43,458 nucleotides of DNA from Rubrivivax sp. (GCA_030653505.1 JAURZK010000199.1:1-43458); one strand, 5' to 3'. Counted from the first letter of the stretch, positions 15,764 to 23,675 are shown. The notes: a model not told the origin generated them from the sequence alone. Translations and numbers: made by a program.

Positions 15764-16132
15764 TCAGTTGGGCCGCATGACGACCACTTCGCCGTTGCTG
15801 GCGCGTTTGGTGTAGATGAGCTCACCGTCGACACGGACCTCGGAGCAGGCGGCCGGGAAGACCTGCCAGTCGATGCAGGCCGCAGAGCCTTCGACACGCC
15901 ACTTGCCCGAGTCGCTGCGGTTGCCGATGTTGATGTAGGCGTAGGTGTCGCGGTACTGCAGCCGCATCTCGGAACCCGCGGCCTGCGAAATCAGGAAGGT
16001 GCGGCCCGTCAGCAGCTTCTTCAGCGCTTCGGACTCCAGCGGCTTGGCCGTCTTCGGGAACTCGGTCTGCAGCGTGGGCTGGGCGAGCGCCAGGGTGGGC
16101 ACCAGCAGGCAGAGCAGCAGGGCATGTTTCAT
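15764..16132 (-). CDS. Small secreted protein of unknown function (DUF995-like)
   Basis: A 122-residue protein with a Sec signal peptide (MKHALLLCLLVPTLALA-QP). The mature 104 residues are beta-rich, with 'LLTGRTFLI', 'GKWRVEGSAACIDW' and two cysteines at about 85 and 95 likely to form a disulfide. The layout (residues before 'GRTF', then a 'GKW' strand and a CxxW/C pair) resembles DUF995-type periplasmic proteins, but the match is by eye. A strong GGAGG lies 7 nt before the ATG. A -10-like TAGGAT overlaps the stop codon of the upstream GNAT gene, suggesting its own promoter. Confidence 0.78.
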   Translation of the reverse strand: MKHALLLCLLVPTLALAQPTLQTEFPKTAKPLESEALKKLLTGRTFLISQAAGSEMRLQYRDTYAYINIGNRSDSGKWRVEGSAACIDWQVFPAACSEVRVDGELIYTKRASNGEVVVMRPN

Positions 16133-16172
16133 GGCTGTCCTCCGTTCACGGGTGGCGCGACGCGCGCCTATC

Positions 16173-16658
16173 CTAGCAACCGAAGTCAGTGGCGGAAAGG
16201 GGCGCCAGGCGCAGCGTCATGAAGACACTGTTCGGGTCTTCGCGGTAGTCGCCGAAAGGCCCGCAGTACTCGAAGCCGAAGCTCAGGTAGAGCCGCTGGG
16301 CAGGCTGGAAGGCTGCCATCGCGCCGGTCTCCAGGCTCAGGCGTTCGTAGCCGCGTGCCTTCGCGGTCTCGACGATGTGGGCCAGCAGGGCGCGGCCAGC
16401 GCCGCGGCGGCGCAGTGCGGTGGGCGTGCGCATGGACTTCACCTCGCCATGGCGCGGGCGCAGTTCCTTCAGCGCGCCGCAGCCGAGCAGGACATTGCCG
16501 TCCCAGGCCGACCAGAAGGTGACATCGGGCCGGCGCAGGCCGTCGAGCGGCAGCGCGTGCACGCTCTCGGGCGGCGATAGCGCCGACATGCTGTGCAGAT
16601 GCTCGTCGAGCAGGGCATGGATCTCGGGGCGCGAGAGATCGTCGAGTTCGATGTGCAT
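16173..16658 (-). CDS. GNAT family N-acetyltransferase
   Basis: A 161-residue GNAT enzyme. 'VTFWSAWDGNVLLGCGALKEL' is the beta2-beta4 region. 'GEVKSMRTPTALRRRGAGRALLAHIVETAKARGY' order shows motif A, with the R/Q-x-x-G-x-G/A acetyl-CoA pyrophosphate loop (RRRGAG). 'RLSLETGAMAAFQPAQRLYLSFGFEYCGPF' order is motif B. It resembles YsnE/PaiA-like putative acetyltransferases. The acceptor is unknown. It lies 29 nt downstream of a second, unrelated GNAT gene on the same strand and is probably co-transcribed with it. I chose ATG 16658 because the longer open frame overlaps that upstream gene. Confidence 0.87.
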   Translation of the reverse strand: MHIELDDLSRPEIHALLDEHLHSMSALSPPESVHALPLDGLRRPDVTFWSAWDGNVLLGCGALKELRPRHGEVKSMRTPTALRRRGAGRALLAHIVETAKARGYERLSLETGAMAAFQPAQRLYLSFGFEYCGPFGDYREDPNSVFMTLRLAPLSATDFGC

Positions 16659-16687
16659 GGGGAAAACGGCAAGGGGTGCGTGAGACC

Positions 16688-17236
16688 TCAGGGAAGCAGG
16701 GCCTTGGCGTAGACCCGGTTCTCGTGTGACTCGCCTTCGAAGGTAAACCAGGTGCGGCCCAGGTCCTCGTAGCCGCGACGCGCGTAGAAGGCCAGCGCGC
16801 GGTGGTTGTGTACCCAGGGTGTCAGCCACAGCACCTGCGAACCTGCCGCGGCGGCCAGGCGCTCTGCCTCGGCCAGCAGCCGTGTGCCGACCTGCTTGCC
16901 GGTGAAGGGCTCCTGCACGTACAGCCGCAGCAGTTCCGATGGCGCGTCCCCAGGAACCCGTTCCTGCGTCGCACCGACCGTCACCTGCGCAAAGCCGATC
17001 AAGTGCCCGTCCAGTTCGGCCACGCACAGCCGTGTTCTGTCGTCGGCGATGGCGCGGGCGAACGCCGGCTCGGCATACGCCGACGAGACCTCGCGTGCGA
17101 TGGCCGGGCGGATGCCTCGGGTGGCGTAGGTGTCGAGAAAGACCTGCGTGGCCAGCACGGACAGGCAGAGCGCGTCGGGCACAGATGCGGGCCTGAGCAC
17201 GAGGCCGGGCGGCGGTGATCGCGAAGGTTCGGGCAT
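16688..17236 (-). CDS. GNAT family N-acetyltransferase
   Basis: A 182-residue GNAT enzyme. 'LVLRPASVPDALCLSVLA' opens the fold. 'CVAELDGHLIGFAQVTVG' is the central sheet. 'ELLRLYVQEPFTGKQVGTRLL' contains the acetyl-CoA loop; here the usual Q/R-x-x-G-x-G/A reads K-Q-V-G-T. 'LWLTPWVHNHRALAFYARRGYEDLGRTWF'-type order is motif B with the N-x-x-A-x-x-F-Y signature. The substrate is unknown. It heads a two-gene GNAT unit, divergent from rdgC across a 194-bp spacer. Confidence 0.9.
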   Translation of the reverse strand: MPEPSRSPPPGLVLRPASVPDALCLSVLATQVFLDTYATRGIRPAIAREVSSAYAEPAFARAIADDRTRLCVAELDGHLIGFAQVTVGATQERVPGDAPSELLRLYVQEPFTGKQVGTRLLAEAERLAAAAGSQVLWLTPWVHNHRALAFYARRGYEDLGRTWFTFEGESHENRVYAKALLP

Positions 17237-17313
17237 GGTGCGTTCCAGGGGGTGGCGCGTCAGACCTCCTCCGGCGGGCTGCGCAGGACACGGTGAAGTT
17301 CAACCGCAGGTTC

Positions 17314-17329
17314 GGACATGCGGATGTCC
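17314..17329. promoter_or_regulatory. GGACAT/ATGTCC dyad followed by a T-run upstream of rdgC
   Basis: GGACATGCGGATGTCC pairs 6 bp around loop GCGG. It is followed on the plus strand by TCATTTTTCC. The shape resembles an intrinsic terminator, yet no plus-strand gene lies directly upstream, so an operator in the divergent GNAT/rdgC spacer is the other reading. Confidence 0.35.
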
Positions 17330-17399
17330 TCATTTTTCCGCGTCCGGAGCAGCGACGCGCTAGCGTACTTCAGGCCCGTCGGTGCGGTGGCCCGCCCCG

Positions 17400-17405
17400 C
17401 ATAAT
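17400..17405 (+). promoter_or_regulatory. Candidate -10 element of rdgC
   Basis: CATAAT matches five of six positions of the sigma-70 -10 consensus and lies 25 nt before the rdgC ATG. The corresponding -35 region is poor. Confidence 0.45.
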
Positions 17406-17430
17406 GCCCGCCCCACCCCCACGAGCCACC

Positions 17431-18420
17431 ATGTTCAAGAACGCCCTCGTCTACCGCATCGAACACTGGGCCCAGCCCCCGCTCTCACAGATTGAAGCCC
17501 GCCTGCAGGGGGCACGCTTCGTCGAATGCGGCGCCAGCCAGCCCGAATCGATAGGCTGGGTGGAGCCCAGGGGCGAAGCCCATGGCGCGATGGTCGAAAG
17601 CGTCGGCGGCCAGCTCATCCTGAAGCTGGCCACCGAGACCAAGGCCGTGCCCGGCAGCGTCGTGAAGACCGAGGTGCAGGCCAAGCTCGACACCATCGAG
17701 AAGGACACCGGCCGCCGCCCCAGGGGCAAGATCGTCAAGGAACTGAAGGAAGAGGTCATCCACGCGTTGCTGCCGCGCGCCTTTCCCAAACGCAGCGACA
17801 CGCTGGTCTGGGTCGACCCGAAGGCGCAGTGGCTGGTGGTGGGCGCCGGCAGCGTGAAGAAGGCCGACGCACTGGTGACGAGGCTGCTCGAACTGCTGGG
17901 CGGCGGCTGCAAGCTGTCGCTGGTGCAGACGGCCTTGTCACCGGCCACCGCGATGTCGACCTGGCTGGCCGAGAAGGACGCGCCCGCGGGTTTTGCCATC
18001 GACCGCGAGTGTGAACTCAAGCAGCCCGACACCGAGAAGGCCAGCGTGCGCTACGCGCGCCACACGCTCGACATCGACGAGGTCGGCGAACACATCAAGC
18101 AGGGCAAGCTGCCCACGCAGCTGGCACTGACTTGGGGCGACCGCGTGAGCTTCGTGCTCACCGAGGCGCTGACGCTGAAGAAGATCAAGCTGCTCGACGT
18201 GGTGCTGGAAGGCGTGTCTTCGTCGACGAAGGACGAAGGCGGCTTCGACGCCGACGTGGCGCTCTTCACCGGCGAGCTGCGGCTGCTGATCCCCGACCTG
18301 GTGGCGGCGCTGGGCGGCGTGCAGGAGCGTGCGGCCGCCACCCTGACGCCGTCGCTGGCGACGCCCGCGCCGGGCGCAGCGGCAGACGAAGCCGCACCCT
18401 GGGACACCATGCCGGCATGA
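17431..18420 (+). CDS. rdgC: Recombination-associated protein RdgC
   Basis: A 329-residue protein (E. coli RdgC is 303). It is a nucleoid-associated, ring-forming dimer that binds double-stranded DNA and limits RecA. Family blocks are 'MFKNALVYRI', 'FVECGASQPESIGWVEPRG' order, 'GGQLILKLATETKAVPGSVV', 'FPKRSDTLVWVD', 'GSVKKADALVTRLLELLGG', and 'DEVGEHIKQGKLPTQLALTW'. The C-terminal 30 residues are an Ala/Pro-rich extension not needed in E. coli. The ATG at 17431 matches homolog starts. It is monocistronic and convergent with the dehydrogenase gene. Confidence 0.96.
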   Translation: MFKNALVYRIEHWAQPPLSQIEARLQGARFVECGASQPESIGWVEPRGEAHGAMVESVGGQLILKLATETKAVPGSVVKTEVQAKLDTIEKDTGRRPRGKIVKELKEEVIHALLPRAFPKRSDTLVWVDPKAQWLVVGAGSVKKADALVTRLLELLGGGCKLSLVQTALSPATAMSTWLAEKDAPAGFAIDRECELKQPDTEKASVRYARHTLDIDEVGEHIKQGKLPTQLALTWGDRVSFVLTEALTLKKIKLLDVVLEGVSSSTKDEGGFDADVALFTGELRLLIPDLVAALGGVQERAAATLTPSLATPAPGAAADEAAPWDTMPA

Positions 18421-18433
18421 GCTTGCCCTGACG

Positions 18434-18451
18434 GGCCGCCAAGCCGCGGCC
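18434..18451. terminator. Stem-loop between convergent rdgC and dehydrogenase genes
   Basis: GGCCGC and GCGGCC pair over 6 bp with a 6-nt loop. It is centred in the 42-bp gap between the two stop codons (18420 and 18463) and could serve both transcripts. No U-tract. Confidence 0.45.
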
Positions 18452-18462
18452 GCAATGCTGGA

Positions 18463-19380
18463 CTACGCGCCCAGCGACGCCGCCGCGTCGTGCAGCACCT
18501 GCGCCGAGCGCGCCAGCGACGCGACCTCGGCCTCGTCCATGTGCGGCACCAGCACCTGCGTGCCGCCGCCGTCGCCGACGATGGTGGGCAGCGACAGCGC
18601 CACGCCTTCCAGCCCGCAGGCGCCCTGCTGCATGCGCGACACGGTGAGCACACGCCGCTCGCCGCGCAGCATGCAACGCAGCAGTGCGGCCGTCACCAGG
18701 CCGATGGCGTGGTTGGTGGCGCCCTTGCGCTGGATGACCTCGTAGGCCGCGTGCCGCACCTCGGTGGCCAGCCGCGTCTCGGTTTCGCTGGTCCAGCCGG
18801 GCCACTGCCGCACAGGCACGCCGCCGACCTGCGCGCCCGACCACAGCACCACTTCAGAGTCGCCGTGTTCACCCACCACCTGGGCGTGGATGGACTGCGC
18901 CGCCACGCCCAGCTCGCGGCCCAGCACCTGGCGCAGCCGCGCGGTGTCGAGCATGGTGCCGGTGCCCAGCACACGTTCGGGCGGCAGGCCGCTGGCGTGC
19001 TGCATCACGCCCGTCAGCACGTCCACCGGGTTGGTCACCATCACGATGGTGCCGCCGACGCCGGCCAGCTGATGGCCGATGGCGGTGATGATGCGTGCGT
19101 TGTCGCGCAGCAGGTCCAGCCGCGTTTCGTCAGGCCGTCCGCCGCGGCCGGCGGCCACCACCACCACGTGGGCCTGGCGCATCTCGGCGATGCTGGCGGT
19201 GCGCACCTGGCAGTCGGGGTAGAAGGCGGCGCCGTGGGTCAGGTCCATGGCCTCGCCCTCGGCCACGGCGCCGTTCAGGTCGTGCAGCCACAGCTCGTCG
19301 GCTGCGCCGGAGTGCAGTGTCGAGATGGCCACGCTGGTGCCGACCCAGCCGGTGCCGATGATGCCGACGGTCCTGTTCAT
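18463..19380 (-). CDS. L-lactate/malate dehydrogenase family protein with atypical specificity residue
   Basis: A 305-residue NAD-dependent 2-hydroxyacid dehydrogenase fold. The Rossmann loop is G9-T-G-W-V-G14, and D34 favours NAD over NADP. Catalytic residues are all present: R87 (LDH R109) in 'DETRLDLL', N117 in 'TNPVD', D145 and R148 in 'MLDTARLR', and H172 in 'GEHGDSE'. The position that separates lactate (Gln102) from malate (Arg102) dehydrogenases is glycine 81 in 'GRGGRPDETR'. The substrate may therefore be a bulkier L-2-hydroxy acid. AAGGA before ATG 19380 fixes the start. It is divergent from the antiporter gene. Confidence 0.88.
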   Translation of the reverse strand: MNRTVGIIGTGWVGTSVAISTLHSGAADELWLHDLNGAVAEGEAMDLTHGAAFYPDCQVRTASIAEMRQAHVVVVAAGRGGRPDETRLDLLRDNARIITAIGHQLAGVGGTIVMVTNPVDVLTGVMQHASGLPPERVLGTGTMLDTARLRQVLGRELGVAAQSIHAQVVGEHGDSEVVLWSGAQVGGVPVRQWPGWTSETETRLATEVRHAAYEVIQRKGATNHAIGLVTAALLRCMLRGERRVLTVSRMQQGACGLEGVALSLPTIVGDGGGTQVLVPHMDEAEVASLARSAQVLHDAAASLGA

Positions 19381-19402
19381 GTGCTGTCCTTGCATGCGCG
19401 CC

Positions 19403-19414
19403 CGGGGCGCCCCG
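19403..19414. promoter_or_regulatory. 12-bp GC palindrome in a divergent promoter region
   Basis: CGGGGCGCCCCG is fully self-complementary and lies 22 nt upstream of the dehydrogenase start in the 106-bp spacer shared with the antiporter gene. It could be an operator. Chance palindromes of this kind are common in such GC-rich DNA. Confidence 0.2.
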
Positions 19415-19486
19415 ATACCCGACGATAGCCGCCGCGCCGGCCCCCAACGGCGCGTGGGTTAGATTCGCCGGCCGCCAGTGCAGCCC

Positions 19487-20689
19487 ATGAACACCACCGA
19501 ACGTTTCCTCATCGCGATGCTCGTCGTCTTCACGCTGCCCTGGCTGGCGTGGCGGCTGGGGCGCACCGAGCACTGGGCGCCGCTGGTCGTGGTGCAGATC
19601 GTCGCCGGCATCCTGCTCGGCCCCGGCGTTCTGGGCGTGGCGCTGCCCGAGGTCTACGGCTTCGTCTTCACGCCCGCGGTCATCCAGGCGCTGACCGGCA
19701 TCGCCTCGTGGGCGGTGATGCTCTTCGTCTTCATCGCCGGCATCGAACTCGACCTCGCCGCGGCCTGGCGGCACCGGCGCGAAAGTGGCATCACCGCCGG
19801 CCTGGCGCTGGGCATGCCGCTGGTCTTCGGCTGCGGCGCGGCGCTGGCGATGCTGGCGGTCTCTTCGGGCTGGATGGGCCCGGATGCACGGCCCTGGCAG
19901 TTCGTGCTGGGCGTGGGCATGGCCTGCGCGGTGACGGCGTTGCCCATCCTCATCCTCTTCCTGGAGAAGCTCGACATCCTGCGTCGGCCGCTGGGCCAGC
20001 GCATCCTTCGCTACGCCAGCCTGGACGACATCGCCATCTGGGGCGTGCTGGCGCTCATCCTGATGGACTGGGAACGTGTCGGCCGGCAGGCGGGTTTCCT
20101 CGTCGTGTTCGCGCTCGTCGCCTGGGCCTTCCGCCAGCTGATGCGGCGTGTGCCCGAAGCCGACCGCTGGTACCTGGCGCTGGTGTGGCTGGCGGCGTGC
20201 GCGCTGGCGGCCGACTGGGCCGGGCTGCACTACATGGTGGGCGCCTTCCTGGCCGGCGCGGTGCTCGACGGCCACTGGTTCGATCAGGCGCGCATGGACC
20301 TGCTGCGCCACCACGTGCTGCTGGTGCTGATGCCGGTGTTCTTCCTCAGCACGGGGCTGCGTACCGAATGGGCGCTGGGCGGGGCGCTGGTCTTCGTCGC
20401 CGCGGCGGCGCTGCTGGCGGCCAGCGTGGCCGGCAAGCTGATCGGCGTGCACCTGGCCGGCCGCATCCTGCGCTGGCCCGCGGGCGAGGCCAGTCTCATC
20501 GGCTGGCTGCTGCAGACCAAGGCGCTGATCATGATCATCTTCGCCAACGTGCTGCTGGACAAGCAGGTGATCACTGCCGACACCTTCACCGCGCTGCTGC
20601 TGATGGCGGTGGCCAGCACGATGCTGACGGTGCCGGTGGTCACGCCGATGCTGGCGCGGCTGCCGGGCGCGCTGGGTCGCAGCAGCTGA
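19487..20689 (+). CDS. Cation:proton antiporter (CPA2/Kef-like) membrane protein
   Basis: A 400-residue polytopic inner-membrane protein with about 11-12 hydrophobic segments. The Na/H exchanger fold is shown by 'VVVQIVAGILLGPGVLG' (first helix pair), 'FVFIAGIELDL' (the conserved GxExD-type loop), and 'LRYASLDDIAIWGVLAL', whose aspartate pair corresponds to the ion-binding site. It lacks a C-terminal RCK/TrkA-N domain, so it is shorter than KefB/KefC and resembles NapA/GerN-type exchangers. The exchanged ion (Na+ or K+) is not decided by sequence. I chose ATG 19487; an in-frame GTG at 19478 is the alternative. It is followed 23 nt later by an oxidoreductase gene. Confidence 0.88.
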   Translation: MNTTERFLIAMLVVFTLPWLAWRLGRTEHWAPLVVVQIVAGILLGPGVLGVALPEVYGFVFTPAVIQALTGIASWAVMLFVFIAGIELDLAAAWRHRRESGITAGLALGMPLVFGCGAALAMLAVSSGWMGPDARPWQFVLGVGMACAVTALPILILFLEKLDILRRPLGQRILRYASLDDIAIWGVLALILMDWERVGRQAGFLVVFALVAWAFRQLMRRVPEADRWYLALVWLAACALAADWAGLHYMVGAFLAGAVLDGHWFDQARMDLLRHHVLLVLMPVFFLSTGLRTEWALGGALVFVAAAALLAASVAGKLIGVHLAGRILRWPAGEASLIGWLLQTKALIMIIFANVLLDKQVITADTFTALLLMAVASTMLTVPVVTPMLARLPGALGRSS

Positions 20690-20712
20690 AAACCCGCGCA
20701 GCCGGCTCCACC

Positions 20713-21744
20713 ATGGACCGCGCGCCGAGCACCGACTTTGCCTGGGCCATCATCGGCCCCGGCCGCATCGCCCACCGCTTCGCTGAGGCGCTGGCGGCGC
20801 TGCCGGCCACGCACCTGCGCTGCGTCCACGGGCGCGACGTCGAACGTGCGGCCGCGTTTGCGCAGCGCTGGCAACGCGAAGCGGCCGCGCCGGTGCGTGT
20901 CGACACCGACCTGGACACGCTGCTGGCCGACCCGCGCGTCGACGCCGTCTACGTCGCCACACCGCATGCCAGCCACGCCGCGTGTGTGCGCCGCTGCCTG
21001 GAGGCCGGCAAGCCGGTGCTGTGTGAAAAGCCGCTGGCGCCCACGCTGGCCCAGGCGCGTGAACTGGTGGCGCTGTCGCGCGAACGCCGCGTCTTCCTGA
21101 TGGAGGCGCTGTGGACGCGCCTGCTGCCCCTGTACACCGGCGTGCGGCGCTGGCTCGACGAGGGTGCCATCGGCACCGTTCAGGCGCTGCAATCGAGCTT
21201 CTGCTTTGCCGTGCCCTACGCACCCGAAAGCCGCCTCTTCGACCCCGCGCTGGCCGGCGGCACGCTGCTGGACATCGGCATCTACAACCTGGCCATGACG
21301 CGCTGGGTGCTGGAGGCCAGCCCCGGCACCTGCCCCGAACCGACCGCCATGCACTGCGCCGGCGTGCTGGTGGCCAGCGGCGTCGATCAGCGTGTGGCCG
21401 CCCTGCTCGAATTCCCCGGCGGCGTCAGCTCGCAGTTCGTGTGCGCCTTCGATGGCCACGCCGACAACACGCTGCGCATCCATGGCAGCGTGGGCACGAT
21501 CACGGTGGCGGCGCCCTTCTGGGGTGCGACCACCGCCGTGCTGGCGCGGCCCGGCCAGCCCGACCAGACGCTGCACGCCGCACACCGCATCAACGGCTTC
21601 GAGGAAGAGATCGAGGAGCTGATGCACTGCGTGCGCGCTGGCCGCATCGAAAGCCCGCGCCTGCCGCATGCCGAGACCCTGGGACTGGTGGCGTGGATCG
21701 ACACGCTGCGCGCCCGCCTCGGTGTGTCTTACCCCTTCGAGTGA
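20713..21744 (+). CDS. Gfo/Idh/MocA family NAD(P)-dependent oxidoreductase
   Basis: A 343-residue two-domain oxidoreductase. The Rossmann domain starts 'WAIIGPGRIAHRFAEAL' with a G-x-G-x-x-A/G loop. 'VYVATPHASH' and 'VLCEKPLAPT' are the family's cofactor and catalytic Lys signature. 'FLMEALWTRLLP' is typical of the dihydrodiol dehydrogenase/glucose-fructose oxidoreductase branch. 'GTLLDIGIYNLAMTRWV' carries the catalytic D-x-G-x-Y/H motif. The substrate is likely a sugar, inositol or diol but is not determinable here. It lies just downstream of the antiporter and is probably co-transcribed; no metabolic link between them is obvious. Confidence 0.9.
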   Translation: MDRAPSTDFAWAIIGPGRIAHRFAEALAALPATHLRCVHGRDVERAAAFAQRWQREAAAPVRVDTDLDTLLADPRVDAVYVATPHASHAACVRRCLEAGKPVLCEKPLAPTLAQARELVALSRERRVFLMEALWTRLLPLYTGVRRWLDEGAIGTVQALQSSFCFAVPYAPESRLFDPALAGGTLLDIGIYNLAMTRWVLEASPGTCPEPTAMHCAGVLVASGVDQRVAALLEFPGGVSSQFVCAFDGHADNTLRIHGSVGTITVAAPFWGATTAVLARPGQPDQTLHAAHRINGFEEEIEELMHCVRAGRIESPRLPHAETLGLVAWIDTLRARLGVSYPFE

Positions 21745-21748
21745 AGGC

Positions 21749-21774
21749 GCCGGCAGCAGCCGGCAGCAGCCGGC
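21749..21774. terminator. Triple GCCGGC repeat between convergent genes
   Basis: Three copies of the self-complementary GCCGGC are separated by AGCA, giving two alternative 6-bp stem-loops that fill the gap between the stops at 21744 and 21776. It can also be read as two tandem copies of CGGCAGCAGC (21751-21770). Bidirectional termination is likely, without U-tracts. Confidence 0.45.
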
Positions 21775-21775
21775 C

Positions 21776-22657
21776 TCAGCTGCGCAGCTGCGTGATCAGT
21801 GCGTCCTTCTCGTGCCACTGCGTGTCGACCCAGGTCGACAGGCGCTCGCGGTAGGCCTTGTCGCCCAGCGGGTCGCCGCCCAGCACATCGCTGGGGATGG
21901 GCCGCGCCTGCACGCGCACCAGCACGCGGCCGATGCGCCCCGTCAGCAGGTGGGTGAAGGTGGGCGTGCCGTCGGGGTAGACGATGGTCACGTCGAGCAG
22001 CGCGGTGAACATCTCGCCCATCGTCGCCAGCGCGATGCCCAGGCCGCCGATCTTGGGCTTCAGCAGGTGCGTGTAGGGGCTGCGCTGCGTGGCGTGTTTG
22101 GCCGGCGTGAAACGTGTGCCCTCGACGAAGTTGATGACCGAAGTCGGGATGCGCTTGAACTTCTGGCACGCCGCGCGTGTCGTGGCCAGGTCGCTGTGGC
22201 GTGCACCCGCGCCCTTGCCGCGTTTCATGAACGGGAAGTCCAGCGCCCACCAGGCCAGGCCGATTACCGGCACCCACATCAGCTCCTTCTTCAGGAAGAA
22301 CTTCAGGAAGGGGATGCGGCCGTGGAAGATGCGCTGCAGCACCAGGATGTCGACCCAGCTCTGGTGGTTGCTGCTGACGAGGTACCAGCCGCGCCGGTCC
22401 AGCCCTTGCAGGCCCTGCACGTCCCAGTCTGGCGTGCCGGCGTCGCGCACGGCGACGATCCAGCCGTTGTTGATGGCCACCCAGGCCGCGGCCAGCGCGA
22501 TGAGCGCGCGGTCGCAGACGCGGCGCACGGCCTCGAAGGGCAGCAGCAGCTTGAGCAGCGCGGGCAGGAACATGGCCAGCGTGAGCACCGTGGTGCTGAG
22601 CGCCAGCAAGGTGCCGGCGACGATGCCGCGCAGGGCGGGGGGCAGGGGCGAGAGCAT
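21776..22657 (-). CDS. PlsC-type acyltransferase (YihG-like)
   Basis: A 293-residue membrane-bound 1-acyl-glycerol-3-phosphate acyltransferase family protein. Two N-terminal hydrophobic segments (about 9-40) anchor it. Block I is 'SSNHQSWVDILV' with the catalytic H-x4-D. Block II is 'FFLKKELMWVPVIG', and block III is 'INFVEGTRFTP'. The proline block near 'VYPDG' completes the set. Length and order match the E. coli YihG subfamily more than PlsC itself (about 245 residues). It probably remodels phospholipid acyl chains at the inner membrane. It is divergent from the binding-protein gene and convergent with the oxidoreductase. Confidence 0.9.
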   Translation of the reverse strand: MLSPLPPALRGIVAGTLLALSTTVLTLAMFLPALLKLLLPFEAVRRVCDRALIALAAAWVAINNGWIVAVRDAGTPDWDVQGLQGLDRRGWYLVSSNHQSWVDILVLQRIFHGRIPFLKFFLKKELMWVPVIGLAWWALDFPFMKRGKGAGARHSDLATTRAACQKFKRIPTSVINFVEGTRFTPAKHATQRSPYTHLLKPKIGGLGIALATMGEMFTALLDVTIVYPDGTPTFTHLLTGRIGRVLVRVQARPIPSDVLGGDPLGDKAYRERLSTWVDTQWHEKDALITQLRS

Positions 22658-22720
22658 GGGCTGCGGTGGCGGGCTTAGGCTGTGGTGCGGCGAGCGACTC
22701 CGGCGCCGTGGCGCGCCGGT

Positions 22721-22744
22721 GGCCGCAATTCTGCGGCCTACACT
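22721..22744 (+). promoter_or_regulatory. Dyad plus -10 element upstream of the family-3 binding protein gene
   Basis: GGCCGCA and TGCGGCC (22721-22738) form an inverted repeat with a 4-nt spacer. It directly abuts the -10-like TACACT (22739-22744), so the dyad would occupy the -35/-10 spacer. TACACT ends 6 nt before the ATG and there is no Shine-Dalgarno sequence, which suggests a leaderless message controlled from the dyad. Confidence 0.4.
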
Positions 22745-22750
22745 GCACAC

Positions 22751-23590
22751 ATGGTCCCCACGCCCTCCCGACGTTTGACCCGCCGCAAGCTGTTCGCCGG
22801 ACTTGGCGTCGCGGCGCTCACCCTCACGGCCTGCTCGATGAACCCCACACAGACGCCCCGCCCTGCGCCCGAACTCGTCGCCGCCTTTGCCCCCAGCGGC
22901 AAGCTGCGTGCGTCCATCAACCTGGGCAACCCCATCCTGGCGCGCCGCAACGCCAGCTCGGGCCAAGCCGAAGGCGTGTCGGTCGACCTGGCGTGGGCCC
23001 TGGCCGCCGAGCTGGGCGTGGGCATCGAGCTCAAGGTCTTCGACGCCGCCGCCAAGTCGGTGGTGGCGGTCACCTCGGGCGATGCCGACATCGGCTTCTT
23101 CGCCATCGACCCCAAGCGCGGTGAAGGCGTGCGCTTCAGCGCCGCCTACGTGCAGATCGAGGGCGCCTACCTCGTGCGCAACGCCTCGCCGCTGACGGAC
23201 AACCAGCAGGTCGACCGCGCCGGCACCACGGTGATGGTCGGCAAGGGCAGTGCCTACGATCTTTTCCTGTCGCGGGAACTGAAGGGCGCCACCATCCTGC
23301 GCGCGCCGACCTCGCCGGCCGTGGTCGATACCTTCCTGGCCGAGAAGGCCGACGTCGCCGCAGGTGTCAAGCAGCAGTTGCAAGCCGATGCCGCGCGCCT
23401 GGGCGGCCTGCGCCTGCTGCCCGGCCGCTTCATGGTCATCGAGCAGGCCATGGGCGTGCAGGCCAACCGCGGCGAAGCGGCACAGCAGTACCTGCGCGCC
23501 TTCGTCGAACGCATGAAGGCCAGCGGCTTCGTTGCGCAGGCGCTGGAACGGCACCAGATCAAGGGCGCCATCGTCGCGCCCGCGGCGTGA
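22751..23590 (+). CDS. Family-3 extracellular solute-binding lipoprotein
   Basis: A 279-residue amino-acid-type ABC transporter binding protein. The N-terminus 'SRRLTRRKLFAGLG' is a Tat-like signal followed by lipobox TLTAC. The SBP_bac_3 fold shows 'GKLRASINLGNPILA', 'GVSVDLAWALAAELGV', 'SGDADIGFFAIDPKR' and 'SAAYVQIEGAYLV'. The ligand is probably an amino acid or small organic anion. No permease or ATPase gene is adjacent, so it is an orphan. I chose ATG 22751; the longer frame start at 22682 lies upstream of the apparent promoter. The gene is convergent with the Ig-like protein gene. Confidence 0.9.
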   Translation: MVPTPSRRLTRRKLFAGLGVAALTLTACSMNPTQTPRPAPELVAAFAPSGKLRASINLGNPILARRNASSGQAEGVSVDLAWALAAELGVGIELKVFDAAAKSVVAVTSGDADIGFFAIDPKRGEGVRFSAAYVQIEGAYLVRNASPLTDNQQVDRAGTTVMVGKGSAYDLFLSRELKGATILRAPTSPAVVDTFLAEKADVAAGVKQQLQADAARLGGLRLLPGRFMVIEQAMGVQANRGEAAQQYLRAFVERMKASGFVAQALERHQIKGAIVAPAA

Positions 23591-23596
23591 CCGGCA

Positions 23597-23611
23597 CGGG
23601 CTTCGGGCCCG
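23597..23611 (+). terminator. Stem-loop after the binding protein gene
   Basis: CGGGC-TTCGG-GCCCG forms a 5-bp GC stem with a UUCG-type loop, starting 6 nt after the stop at 23590. No U-tract follows. Confidence 0.4.
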
Positions 23612-23647
23612 GCGAGTGAGTCGGCGCCGGACCTTCGTCAGGCGTCC

Positions 23648-23663
23648 GGCTCCTTGCGGAGCC
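23648..23663 (-). terminator. Stem-loop after the Ig-like protein gene
   Basis: GGCTCC-TTGC-GGAGCC pairs perfectly over 6 bp and lies 12 nt beyond the minus-strand stop at 23676. It would end the long minus-strand cyanophycin-locus transcript. No U-tract is present. Confidence 0.4.
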
Positions 23664-23675
23664 TCATGTCCAGAC

